Assembly: GCF_021735935.1 (NCBI RefSeq)
Contig: NZ_WMDZ01000001.1
Location: 2,604,001 to 2,668,000 of the forward strand
Reading direction: 5' to 3'
DNA: 64,000 nucleotides
Source: Sulfitobacter sp. M39
Lineage (GTDB): Bacteria; Pseudomonadota; Alphaproteobacteria; Rhodobacterales; Rhodobacteraceae
A program made the translations under genes and the position numbers. Every line of letters begins with the position of its first letter. Positions within the stretch are counted from its first letter, which is position 1. The notes beneath the pieces are model-generated. The model had not been told where the DNA came from, did no database searches, and saw nothing but the letters and a program-made list of their open reading frames with translations. This document shows, one piece after another, positions 46,153 through 54,862 of the stretch.

Positions 46153-46458
46153 ACAGTGGCTCCTTGGGCGCGGGGACGGCCCGCATGGGTAAATATGCTG
46201 TCACGACGACAAAGGCCGACCGGCCCAAAGAGCCGTCAGCCTCATTTCATAACTTCAGATGTTCTGGTTCAACCTGTGCAAAACGGTTGAGATTTGGCGC
46301 GTAGGTATCATCATTTGCGACAACGTATATCACAAAATTGCCCCCCCCGAAAGCGGGGGGCGGCACAGATTCGATCAAATACGTGTTAATCGAATAAATA
46401 AAGGGGATCAGGTGGCGTCACACGCAGCGATCACCCCATGCGCCCAAGTGCGAATCGC
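46153..46458 (-). other. 306-nt intergenic stretch upstream of carD
   Basis: No gene is supported. A hairpin CCCCCC-GAAAG-CGGGGGG region at 46343-46360 is followed on the minus strand by GCAATTTTG and probably ends the fdxA transcript, leaving carD with its own promoter in the remaining 190 nt. No clear -35/-10 pair was identified. Confidence 0.55.
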
Positions 46459-46797
46459 TTAGCCGCCTTCGCCGGGTGCTTCAGAGAAATACTTCTCAAG
46501 CTTGCCCTCTTCACCATCGCGTTCCTCTGCCTCGGGCAGCGGGTCTTTCTTGGTGATGATCACGGGCCACAGTTCGGAGTATTTGCGGTTGAATTCAACC
46601 CACTTCTCCATGTCCGGCTCTGTATCGGGGCGGATCGCGTCGGCGGGGCATTCAGGTTCGCAAACGCCGCAATCGATGCATTCATCGGGATGAATGACCA
46701 ACATGTTTTCGCCCTCATAAAAACAATCCACCGGACATACTTCAACGCAGTCAGTGTATTTGCAGGCGATACAGGCATCGTTAACGATATAGGTCAT
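46459..46797 (-). CDS. fdxA: Seven-iron ferredoxin
   Basis: A 112-residue ferredoxin with one [3Fe-4S] and one [4Fe-4S] cluster. N-terminal cysteines: [21 protein letters not shown]; second set: [16 protein letters not shown]. The C-terminal extension ([15 protein letters not shown]) is typical of the FdxA/FdII type. GATGATG and a purine run lie upstream. It follows the S4 gene by 52 nt in the same run. Confidence 0.94.
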   Translation of the reverse strand: MTYIVNDACIACKYTDCVEVCPVDCFYEGENMLVIHPDECIDCGVCEPECPADAIRPDTEPDMEKWVEFNRKYSELWPVIITKKDPLPEAEERDGEEGKLEKYFSEAPGEGG

Positions 46798-46849
46798 AAC
46801 ATCATCTTTTATGGCAGGTTTAACGCAGGAGATACGTCAGCACAGCGTA

Positions 46850-47236
46850 TCATTCAAGGTGGCGCGCCCGAGAAAGATCAAGCACGCGGCGATCACGCTT
46901 ACTGGGGCGCCCTTTTCCCTCAAATGCCGGATTTTCAGGTTGTTTTTTCTCGGATCGGGGGACCGGCGGGGACAGATCGGTGTAAAGTGTGTGCGCCTCG
47001 GGGGCCGGACCACGGCGGGTGCCGATGCCCTCTATCTGGATCACCCGCACATCGTCGCCCATAGCAAAGGTCAGCACGTCGCCAACCCCAACCAGTGTCG
47101 CACGCTTTTGCGCGACGCTGCCGTTGACCCTGACGGCCCCCGCTTGCACGCGGGCGGCCGCCAGAGAACGCGTTTTATAAAACCGCGCATGCCACAGCCA
47201 CTTATCAAGCCGCAGCTTTGTCGGCGCTTCGGACAA
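46850..47236 (-). CDS. S4-domain RNA-binding protein (HslR-like)
   Basis: A 128-residue protein with an N-terminal S4 domain (LRLDKWLWHARFYKTRSLAAARVQAGAVRVNG) and a basic tail (GRPSKRDRRVLDLSRARH). HslR-type proteins bind ribosome-nascent chain complexes stalled by heat. The start codon directly abuts the helicase stop at 47237, so the two are co-transcribed and coupled. Confidence 0.9.
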   Translation of the reverse strand: MSEAPTKLRLDKWLWHARFYKTRSLAAARVQAGAVRVNGSVAQKRATLVGVGDVLTFAMGDDVRVIQIEGIGTRRGPAPEAHTLYTDLSPPVPRSEKKQPENPAFEGKGRPSKRDRRVLDLSRARHLE

Positions 47237-50164
47237 TTACTTGTTGTCTTTCAGCCCCATCAGCGCAGCGGCGAATGGGTTGTCAGGGTCAATCGGCTTT
47301 TCAGCACGGGCGGGCTTGCTGCTGAACTTCTGGGCTTTGCCGCCCTTATCTCCACGCGGTGCACCCTTTTTGCCACGCGGTCCGGGCTTCCCCTTCCCTT
47401 GTGGGCGATCCCCGCCGCCGCGACGCTGGCCTTGGGCATTGCCACGGGGCGTGCGCCCCCAGGTAAAGACATAATATGTCTCAAGCTCGGCACCTGCGAT
47501 ATCGGCGTCAGGCGCTGTGCCTTGGGGGTTTTCCTCGGCGGGGGTGTCCGGGATGTGATCGTCCACCTCTGGTGTCTCGGCCAGTTCCTCGACCATCGGG
47601 GCGATCCCGTCATCGGGCATATCCGCGGTTGCGGGCACGATGTCATCCGCCTGAGCAGCCGCTGGATCTTCGACGATACCACCGGCTGGTTGCTCGGCCG
47701 CGACGTCCATCACGGGCGTCTCGGCGTCCGCGCCCTTGTCGGCAGCCATCGGTGCACCGTCATGGGGCACGACGGTATCAACGGCTTTCACCTTGGTGCG
47801 CTCAGCCTTTTCGGCCTTGTAGCCCAGACCTTCCATCAGCGTGGCAAATTGTTCGAGCGTCATGCCCGTGATCGACAGCATATCGGCCTTCGCCTCGAAC
47901 CCGCCGCGCGAATCTTCGGAGCGCAGCATATCGGCCAGACGTTCCAGCATATCGATACGGATCGCGCGTTCACCAGCATTACGGTACCCTGCCATCGTCG
48001 CAGCGCCTTCGGGTGCGCTGGTGTCGACGGGGATGGTGACCAGACCGGGGGGCGGCGATTCAGGGAATTCGTTCAGCCCCTTGGAAATCGACCACAGCAC
48101 CAGACGCAAACGTGTCGGCGCAGGCTTCAGCAACAAAGGCATAAAGATGGTGAACTGACCAAAGCGCAAACCATGCTTGCGCAGCGCGCCACGGGCGTCC
48201 TGATCCAGGGCTTTCACCTCGTCCGCCACATCAGCGCGTGGCAGAATACCAAGGTTTTCAACCATACGGAAAGCAAAGCCACGGGCCAGACCGGTGAGCG
48301 CTTCGTCCTTGGACAGGGCGAGCAGCGGCTCGAACAGGGCCGCGACCTTGCGGTCAATGAAATGCTGCAACCGGCGCTGCACTTTTTGTGCGACCTCGGG
48401 GCCTGCAACGTCATCGACGAAGACCTCGACACCGGGCTTCAGCGGATCGGAGCCCGCAACCAGTTTACCCACGGCAGAGCTGCCCCACATGAGGCCGCCC
48501 TGCTCTGTGAAATCAATCTCTGTATCAGGCGCGTTGTAGAAACGATCCGCCCGCAAATGGAACTGAGGAGCCAGCGCCTGCAACGATGCAGCTTTGATCG
48601 TTTTATCTTCGGCAACGCCTGCGCCTTTGTCTTGGCGAAAGCGGAACCCGTCCAGCTTGCCAACAAATTCGCCTTCAACGGTTACTTCACCGGTCTCGTT
48701 TACTTCGGCCACCATGGCTTCCTTCTGTCCTAGCCGGCGCAAAAGCACGGATGTGCGCCGATCTACAAATCTTTGGGTCAGACGCTCGTGCAGCGCATCC
48801 GACAGTCTGTCTTCTACGACACGCGCCTCGTGTCGCCAATGGCTTTCGTCACCTGTCCAGCCTTTGCGCTGTGTCACGTAGGTCCAAGTGCGAATAAACG
48901 CCAATCGTTTGGATAACGCATCAATGTCGCCATCGGTTCGATCTATGCGTTTAATTTGCCGCGCCAGCCAGTCGTCGGGTATAGAACCGCGCTGATGCAG
49001 GAAGTTAAAAATCTGCTCCAGCAGGCTGGCGTGCTCTGCATGGCTTATACCACGAAAGTCGGGAATCCGGCAGACATCCCACAATAGACGTACTGACGGC
49101 CCATCGGTACAGCGCGCCGCGATCTCGGCATCAACGGCGAGATTCTTGAGCGCCCGCAGATCATCGGCCTCGCGCGCTTTGAACAACCGCTCATTGTCTG
49201 GCGACGTCTCAAGCGTCTGGATCAGCCGATCAATAGACCCGAACTGCAGCGCCGGGTTGCGCCAGTTAAGCTTGTTCTGCGGTGTGAACTGGTGATCCAT
49301 AATGGCCCGCGCGACACCATCATCAAGCGGAGACGCGTCGCCCGTGACACCGAATGTACCGCTCTTGAACCCGCGCCCTGCCCGACCGGCAATCTGCGCC
49401 AGTTCGTTCGGGGCCAAGGGTCGCATCCGCCGCCCGTCAAACTTGCTGAGCGCCGAGAAAGCAACGTGGTCCACGTCAAGGTTCAGCCCCATCCCGATGG
49501 CATCCGTGGCCACCAGATAGTCGACCTCGCCATTTTGATACATGGCGACCTGCGCGTTGCGTGTGCGCGGGCTGAGCGCGCCCATCACCACCGCCGCACC
49601 GCCCTTCTGACGTCGGATCAGCTCTGCAATCGCATATACATTTTCAACCGAAAACCCGACGATTGCACTTCGCGGACGCATCCTGCTTATCTTTTTCTGA
49701 CCAGAATAGATCAATTCGGACATCCGCTCGCGTCGGATGAACTGCGCCTCTGGCACCAGCGCCGCGATTGAGCCGCGCATGGTGTCGGACCCCATGAAAA
49801 GCGTCTCGTGTTGACCGCGCGCACGCAAAAGACGGTCGGTAAAGACATGCCCCCTCTCAGGATCAGCACAAAGCTGGATTTCATCGACCGCAACCAGATC
49901 AGCGCCCATGCCTTCGGGCATCGCCTCGACGGTGCAGACCCAATATTGGGTGCGCGGCGGCACGATCCGTTCTTCGCCCGTGACCAGTGCCACGATGGAC
50001 GGGCCACGCAGGGCAACGATGCGGTCATAGACCTCGCGCGCGAGCAAACGCAGCGGCAGCCCGATCACCCCCGTGCGATGCGCCAACATCCGTTCGATTG
50101 CATAGGTCGTCTTGCCTGTATTGGTCGGGCCTAAAACGGCCACGACCCTGCTGTCACCTGCCAC
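47237..50164 (-). CDS. SUV3-like DEAD/DEAH-related RNA helicase
   Basis: A 975-residue superfamily 2 helicase related to mitochondrial SUV3. Walker A is GPTNTGKTTYAIERM (residues 12-19), motif II is VAVDEIQLC, helicase C part carries LVATDAIGMGLNLD and QIAGRAGRGFKSG. The C-terminal 200 residues are acidic and then very basic and glycine-rich (TPRGNAQGQRRGGGDRPQGK), an RNA-binding-type tail. SUV3 works with RNA-degrading complexes. It lies between a TPR gene and the S4 gene in a run found in many Rhodobacteraceae. Substrate RNAs are unknown. Confidence 0.88.
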   Translation of the reverse strand: MAGDSRVVAVLGPTNTGKTTYAIERMLAHRTGVIGLPLRLLAREVYDRIVALRGPSIVALVTGEERIVPPRTQYWVCTVEAMPEGMGADLVAVDEIQLCADPERGHVFTDRLLRARGQHETLFMGSDTMRGSIAALVPEAQFIRRERMSELIYSGQKKISRMRPRSAIVGFSVENVYAIAELIRRQKGGAAVVMGALSPRTRNAQVAMYQNGEVDYLVATDAIGMGLNLDVDHVAFSALSKFDGRRMRPLAPNELAQIAGRAGRGFKSGTFGVTGDASPLDDGVARAIMDHQFTPQNKLNWRNPALQFGSIDRLIQTLETSPDNERLFKAREADDLRALKNLAVDAEIAARCTDGPSVRLLWDVCRIPDFRGISHAEHASLLEQIFNFLHQRGSIPDDWLARQIKRIDRTDGDIDALSKRLAFIRTWTYVTQRKGWTGDESHWRHEARVVEDRLSDALHERLTQRFVDRRTSVLLRRLGQKEAMVAEVNETGEVTVEGEFVGKLDGFRFRQDKGAGVAEDKTIKAASLQALAPQFHLRADRFYNAPDTEIDFTEQGGLMWGSSAVGKLVAGSDPLKPGVEVFVDDVAGPEVAQKVQRRLQHFIDRKVAALFEPLLALSKDEALTGLARGFAFRMVENLGILPRADVADEVKALDQDARGALRKHGLRFGQFTIFMPLLLKPAPTRLRLVLWSISKGLNEFPESPPPGLVTIPVDTSAPEGAATMAGYRNAGERAIRIDMLERLADMLRSEDSRGGFEAKADMLSITGMTLEQFATLMEGLGYKAEKAERTKVKAVDTVVPHDGAPMAADKGADAETPVMDVAAEQPAGGIVEDPAAAQADDIVPATADMPDDGIAPMVEELAETPEVDDHIPDTPAEENPQGTAPDADIAGAELETYYVFTWGRTPRGNAQGQRRGGGDRPQGKGKPGPRGKKGAPRGDKGGKAQKFSSKPARAEKPIDPDNPFAAALMGLKDNK

Positions 50165-50182
50165 CAGAAATTCCTTAGATCG

Positions 50183-50749
50183 TTAAAGCGTGCGCCCGAT
50201 GCCGTCGCGCCGCAGCCCGTCGAGCGCCCTTTGCGCGTTATCATGGTGAGGGTTAATGCTTAACACTCGGCGATAGAGATCGGCAGCCGCCCGCAGATCG
50301 CCAAACTCCTGCAGGATCGCCCCCAGACCGAAGATGGCGTTATACTGCTGCGGGTTCAAGGCAAGCGTAGTATCCAGATCATCGATTGCAGGGCCATAGA
50401 GACCTGCGGCGAAATAGGCCTGTGCACGGGCGTGATAGCCTTCGGCAAAATCAGGGGCGTGATCCGTCAGAGCCGTCAGATGGGCGATGGCCAAGGTGGT
50501 GTCCCCCTCTGACATGGCATCGCGACCACGGGAATATAGCAAATCCATCGCGGCCGAGCCGGACCGCGCCCAAGCGCGCTGCACATCACGTTCGATTCGC
50601 GGCGCCTCTGCCGCGGGGGCATCGCGTAAATCCTGCAGCAATTCCGCCGCCGCAGGCGGCGACATTTGCGCGAAACTTATACCCCCAAGCAACACCCAGA
50701 GACCAAGTGCCGCGACGGTATGTTTGAGGTTGACGATGCGGTTGCCCAT
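50183..50749 (-). CDS. Secreted TPR protein
   Basis: A 188-residue protein with signal peptide VNLKHTVAALGLWVLLGGISFA, then three TPR hairpins (GDTTLAIAHLTALTDHAPDFAEGYHARAQAYFAAGLYGPAIDDLDTTLALNPQQYNAIFGLGAILQEFGDLRAAADLYRRVLSINP, residues 92-175 in outline). First gene of the minus-strand run; 18 nt before the helicase start. The start at 50749 is chosen for the signal peptide; its ribosome site is weak. The partner is unknown. Confidence 0.75.
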   Translation of the reverse strand: MGNRIVNLKHTVAALGLWVLLGGISFAQMSPPAAAELLQDLRDAPAAEAPRIERDVQRAWARSGSAAMDLLYSRGRDAMSEGDTTLAIAHLTALTDHAPDFAEGYHARAQAYFAAGLYGPAIDDLDTTLALNPQQYNAIFGLGAILQEFGDLRAAADLYRRVLSINPHHDNAQRALDGLRRDGIGRTL

Positions 50750-50824
50750 AACAAGAGTGAATGTAACAGGCTGCCGCCACAATTCCAGACGTGTCGGCAC
50801 CATTTGCCAAGAAAAGGGCCTATG

Positions 50825-51115
50825 ATGAGCGATATTGTGAACCAAGCTGTAACAGTGCTGAACGAAAAACTGGCGGGGGCCGACTTTGACGGCACAGCCA
50901 AGTTCGACATCGAAGACGAAGGCGCTGTCATGATGGATTCGACCGGCGCACGTGCCGCGGATGAAGAAGCGGATGTAACCCTTTCTGCTGACGCAGAAAC
51001 TTTCCAGGCGATCCTGTCCGGCGACACCAACCCGACCGGCGCCTTCATGAGCGGCAAGCTCAAGATTGACGGCGACATGGGCATGGCGATGAAGCTGGCG
51101 TCCGTCCTCTCCTAA
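50825..51115 (+). CDS. SCP2 sterol-binding-like lipid carrier domain protein
   Basis: A 96-residue single-domain SCP2 protein. Pattern: FDGTAKFDIEDEGAVMMDSTGARAADEEADVTLSADAETFQAILSGDTNPTGAFMSGKLKIDGDMGMAMKLASVL, ending with the amphipathic GDMGMAMKL helix typical of the family. It can bind hydrophobic ligands such as acyl-CoA. The lysophospholipase starts 2 nt after its stop, so they are an operon. ATG at 50822 is an alternative start. Confidence 0.9.
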   Translation: MSDIVNQAVTVLNEKLAGADFDGTAKFDIEDEGAVMMDSTGARAADEEADVTLSADAETFQAILSGDTNPTGAFMSGKLKIDGDMGMAMKLASVLS

Positions 51116-51116
51116 T

Positions 51117-52061
51117 ATGCTGGAAACCGCGCCCTTTTTCACCGACATTGCGCCGCTGCCCGAAACGGGTCAGGCGCATTGGGCCGAGACATCGGATGGT
51201 AAGAAGCTGCGCGTCGCGCATTGGCCGCTGGACGGGGCAAAGGGCACTGTGCTGCTTTTCCCCGGCCGCACCGAATACGTGGAAAAATATGCGATGACCG
51301 CAAGCGCCTTTGCGAAAAAGGGGCTGGCGGTCATGGCGGTTGATTGGCGGGGGCAAGGTCTGTCGGACCGGTTGATCCCCGACCGTAACATCGGCCATGT
51401 CGATGTCTTCTCTGACTATCAAAAAGACGTGGCGGCCATGATGCGGACAGCCCGCGCCTTGCAGCTGCCGCGCCCGTATTTCCTGCTGGCGCACTCCATG
51501 GGCGGGGCCATCGGCCTGCGCGCCTGTATGGAGGGTCTGTCGGTGCAAGCCGCGGCCTTTACCGCGCCGATGTGGGGCATCCATATCGCGCCGCATATGC
51601 GTCTGGTGGCCGCGGGGCTTTCCAACCTGATGCCGCGCATCGGTCAGGGCTACAAGCTGCCCATGGGCACGCAGGCGGCATCCTATATCTCGACCGCGCC
51701 GTTCGAGAACAACATGCTCACCACCGACCCCGAGATGTACGAGATGATGCGCACGCAACTCGCGGCCCATCCCGAACTGTCTTTGGGCGGGCCCAGCTTT
51801 ATCTGGCTGCGCGAGGCTTTATCCGAGACCAAGCATCTGTCCCTGCGCGCCGCCCCCAGCCTGCCCTGCGCCACATTCCTCGGGTCTAACGAACGTATCG
51901 TGCACAAGGGCCGCATCCACGAACGTATGGAAACTTGGAAAGGCGGTAAGCTGCATATCATTGACGGCGCAGAGCACGAAGTGCTGATGGAGATCCCCAC
52001 CACCCGCGACAAAGCGGTGGATGAGATGGCGGCTCTGTTTTTTGGAAACGCCAAAAAGTAG
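51117..52061 (+). CDS. Alpha/beta hydrolase, lysophospholipase-like
   Basis: A 314-residue serine hydrolase of the PldB/monoacylglycerol lipase type. The nucleophile is S127 in LLAHSMGGAIGLRAC; an oxyanion region is FPGRTEYVEKYA; the catalytic aspartate is probably in FLGSNERIVHK region and the histidine in IDGAEHEVLMEIP. No signal peptide. Directly follows the SCP2 gene. Confidence 0.87.
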   Translation: MLETAPFFTDIAPLPETGQAHWAETSDGKKLRVAHWPLDGAKGTVLLFPGRTEYVEKYAMTASAFAKKGLAVMAVDWRGQGLSDRLIPDRNIGHVDVFSDYQKDVAAMMRTARALQLPRPYFLLAHSMGGAIGLRACMEGLSVQAAAFTAPMWGIHIAPHMRLVAAGLSNLMPRIGQGYKLPMGTQAASYISTAPFENNMLTTDPEMYEMMRTQLAAHPELSLGGPSFIWLREALSETKHLSLRAAPSLPCATFLGSNERIVHKGRIHERMETWKGGKLHIIDGAEHEVLMEIPTTRDKAVDEMAALFFGNAKK

Positions 52062-52181
52062 CGCGGATCGCGGGATGAACTTCCGCCTGCAACCAACTGT
52101 TATTTCGACGGTAAGCTCGGCATCGGCGAGGATTTTTTCACCCCCCCTGTTCAAACGCGCACGCCCCGCTAGCTTATGCGC

Positions 52182-53195
52182 ATGGCCAAGCAACCTGTTC
52201 TGACATTCAACGAAAACGGCATTTATTGCCCCGCGGGTGATTTCTATATCGACCCGTGGCGGCCTGTGGACCGTGCCCTGATCACCCACGGGCATTCCGA
52301 TCACGCCCGCTGGGGCATGAACCGCTACCTTGCCACCGACATCGCACTGCCCGTCATGCGCCACCGTTTGGGCGACATCACCGCTGACGGCATCGCATAT
52401 GGCGAGGTGCGGCAGATCGGCGGGGCGCAGGTCTCGTTTCACCCCGCCGGCCACGTCCCCGGCTCTGCCCAGATACGCGTTGAGGTCGACGGCGAGGTCT
52501 GGGTCGCCTCGGGCGACTACAAGGTGGTCGATGACGGGCTATCCAACCCGTTCGAGCCGGTCAGATGTCATCACTTCATCACCGAAAGCACCTTTGGTCT
52601 GCCAGTGTTTCGCTGGGCCGATCAAGCTGCTGTCGCGGCAGAGATCAATGCATGGTGGGCTGGCTGCGCGGCGCAGGGCAAAACGGCGTTTCTGGGGGCT
52701 TATGCCTTGGGCAAGGCACAACGTTTGCTATCGATGCTCGACCCCGGCATCGGCCCGATCCTGACCCACACTGCGACGGAGAACACCAACCGCGCCATGC
52801 GCGATCAGGGGATCACCCTGCCCGACACGATCCTCGCCGATGCGGATCTGAACCCCAAGGATCACCGCGGCGCGATTGTACTGGCCCCACCCGGTGCCTT
52901 GGGCAGTGCGTGGTCGAAAAAGTTCGGCCCGCAGGAAACCGCCTTTGCCAGCGGATGGATGGCCGTGCGCGGCGTGCGCCGCCGTCGCGGTGGGGATCGC
53001 GGCTTTATCATCTCGGACCATGCGGATTGGGATGGGCTGCTCTCGGCGATCAAAGCGACAGAAGCCGAAAACATATATGTGACACATGGTTACACCGATG
53101 TCTTCAGCCGTTTTCTGGCCGATAGCGGGTGGCAAGCACAGGTCGTGCCGACCCAGTTCGAAGGTGAATCCTTGGATAAGGACGCAAGCGAATGA
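52182..53195 (+). CDS. Ligase-associated DNA exonuclease (metallo-beta-lactamase fold)
   Basis: A 337-residue MBL/beta-CASP-type exonuclease. Metal motif is THGHSDHARWG (about residues 34-44), further ligands in FHPAGHVPGSAQI and VASGDYK, and C-terminal FIISDHADWDGLL. It is the usual partner of an ATP-dependent DNA ligase, in a repair cluster that also has the Lhr helicase and a phosphoesterase in many bacteria. The ligase starts within its last codons (4-nt overlap). MRMAKQ at 52176 is an alternative start. Confidence 0.9.
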   Translation: MAKQPVLTFNENGIYCPAGDFYIDPWRPVDRALITHGHSDHARWGMNRYLATDIALPVMRHRLGDITADGIAYGEVRQIGGAQVSFHPAGHVPGSAQIRVEVDGEVWVASGDYKVVDDGLSNPFEPVRCHHFITESTFGLPVFRWADQAAVAAEINAWWAGCAAQGKTAFLGAYALGKAQRLLSMLDPGIGPILTHTATENTNRAMRDQGITLPDTILADADLNPKDHRGAIVLAPPGALGSAWSKKFGPQETAFASGWMAVRGVRRRRGGDRGFIISDHADWDGLLSAIKATEAENIYVTHGYTDVFSRFLADSGWQAQVVPTQFEGESLDKDASE

Positions 53196-54790
53196 AACGG
53201 TTTGCAGCGCTGTTCAACGCCATCGACCAAAGCACCAAGACGACAGTGAAAGTCGCCGCACTCGCCGATTATTTCAGCGCGGCACCGGATGACGACCGGC
53301 TATGGACCATCGCCCTATTTTCCGGCCGCCGCCCCAAACGGGCCGTCACCACCACCAAGCTGCGCGAATGGGCCGCCGAGCGCGCGGGCATCCCCCTGTG
53401 GCTGTTCGAGGAAAGCTACAGCATCGTTGGCGATCTGGCCGAGACGATCACGCTCGTTCTGCCCCCCAACCCGACGCAGGATGATCAATCGCTTGCCGCG
53501 TGGATCGCGGCACTGCGCGAGATTTACACGCAGGATGAAGAGGCCCGCAAAGCCTTTGTGCTTGACGCATGGGCGACGCTTGGCGGGACCGAACGATTTA
53601 TCTTCAACAAGCTGATCACCGGCGGGTTTCGGGTGGGCGTCAGCCAAAAGCTGATGACCCGCGCCCTGTCTCGCGCCACAGGCAAACCCGAGCCCGAACT
53701 TGCGCATCGCCTCATGGGGAACTGGCACCCCGACGACACCACATGGCACGGGCTGGTAGAGGCCGAAGATGCCTCTGCCGACGCATCGCGCCCCTATCCC
53801 TTCTATCTGGCCTATGGGCTGGAAGCCGAGCCGCAAGAGCTGGGTGATCCGCACGACTGGCGTGCCGAATGGAAATGGGACGGTATACGCGGCCAGTTGA
53901 TCCTGCGCGACGGCGAATATTTCGTCTGGTCGCGCGGTGAAGAGCTGATGACCGACCGTTTCCCCGAGCTCGCCCGTGCGGTGGATTTCATGCCCGACGG
54001 CACAGTGCTGGACGGCGAGCTGTTGGTCTGGCCCGACGGACAGCCTGCGCCATCCTCCTTCAATGCGCTGCAAGCCCGCATCGGCCGCAAGACCGTGCCG
54101 AAGAAACTGCTGGCCGAAGCCCCCGTGGTGCTGCACGCCTACGACCTGCTGGAATGGCAGGGCGAAGATATTCGCTCCCGCCCCTTCGCCGAGCGCCGTG
54201 CGCTGCTGGAACAGGCCTGCGCCGCCCTGCCCGACGATGCGCCGATCCGCCTGTCGCCGCAACTAGCCTTTCCCACATGGGATGCGCTGGCCGACCAACG
54301 CGCCACCGCACGCGAAGCGCAGGCCGAAGGGGTCATGCTGAAACGTGCCGACAGCCCCTATCTGGCGGGGCGCAAGAAGGGCGATTGGTGGAAATGGAAG
54401 CTGGACCCGCTGACCATTGATGCGGTGATGATCTATGCCCAATCCGGGTCAGGACGACGTGCCAACCTGTTCACAGACTTCACTTTTGCAGTCTGGAACA
54501 GCAATGATCTGGTGCCCTTTACCAAAGCCTATAGCGGCCTGACGGATGCCGAGTTTCGCAAGATCACGGCTTGGGTGCGCAAGAATACGCTCGAACGGTT
54601 TGGTCCTGTGCGCAAGGTCACCCCGCATCATGTGTTCGAGATCGCCTTCGAAGGCATCCAGCGCAGCACGCGGCATAAATCCGGCGTCGCGTTGCGCTTT
54701 CCGCGGATGCTGCGCTGGCGGCAGGACAAGCCCCTGCAAGAAGCCAACACATTGGCCGATCTTGAAGAAATGCTGCGGATTTACGGCTAA
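53192..54790 (+). CDS. ATP-dependent DNA ligase
   Basis: A 532-residue ligase of the type found with an MBL exonuclease. An N-terminal DNA-binding domain (LWTIALFSGRRPKRAVTT, GFRVGVSQKLMTRALS) is followed by the nucleotidyltransferase with the adenylated lysine K228 in EWKWDGIRGQL, motif III FVWSRGEELMTDRFPEL, and the OB-fold with FGPVRKVTPHHVFEIAFEGI and RFPRMLRWRQDKP. This is additional to the usual NAD+-dependent LigA. No lhr helicase or phosphoesterase gene follows, unlike many such clusters; pepF is next. Confidence 0.93.
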   Translation: MKRFAALFNAIDQSTKTTVKVAALADYFSAAPDDDRLWTIALFSGRRPKRAVTTTKLREWAAERAGIPLWLFEESYSIVGDLAETITLVLPPNPTQDDQSLAAWIAALREIYTQDEEARKAFVLDAWATLGGTERFIFNKLITGGFRVGVSQKLMTRALSRATGKPEPELAHRLMGNWHPDDTTWHGLVEAEDASADASRPYPFYLAYGLEAEPQELGDPHDWRAEWKWDGIRGQLILRDGEYFVWSRGEELMTDRFPELARAVDFMPDGTVLDGELLVWPDGQPAPSSFNALQARIGRKTVPKKLLAEAPVVLHAYDLLEWQGEDIRSRPFAERRALLEQACAALPDDAPIRLSPQLAFPTWDALADQRATAREAQAEGVMLKRADSPYLAGRKKGDWWKWKLDPLTIDAVMIYAQSGSGRRANLFTDFTFAVWNSNDLVPFTKAYSGLTDAEFRKITAWVRKNTLERFGPVRKVTPHHVFEIAFEGIQRSTRHKSGVALRFPRMLRWRQDKPLQEANTLADLEEMLRIYG

Positions 54791-54862
54791 TCCGCGCCGC
54801 CATCGCCTTGCTTTGCCGCGGCCCCGTGCTTAGGTAGATTTAACGTCAAAAAGAGGTTTTTC

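Noticed and set aside
46811..48733. A 640-codon open frame opposite the helicase and S4 genes
   Set aside because: Antisense shadow of strongly supported genes on the minus strand.
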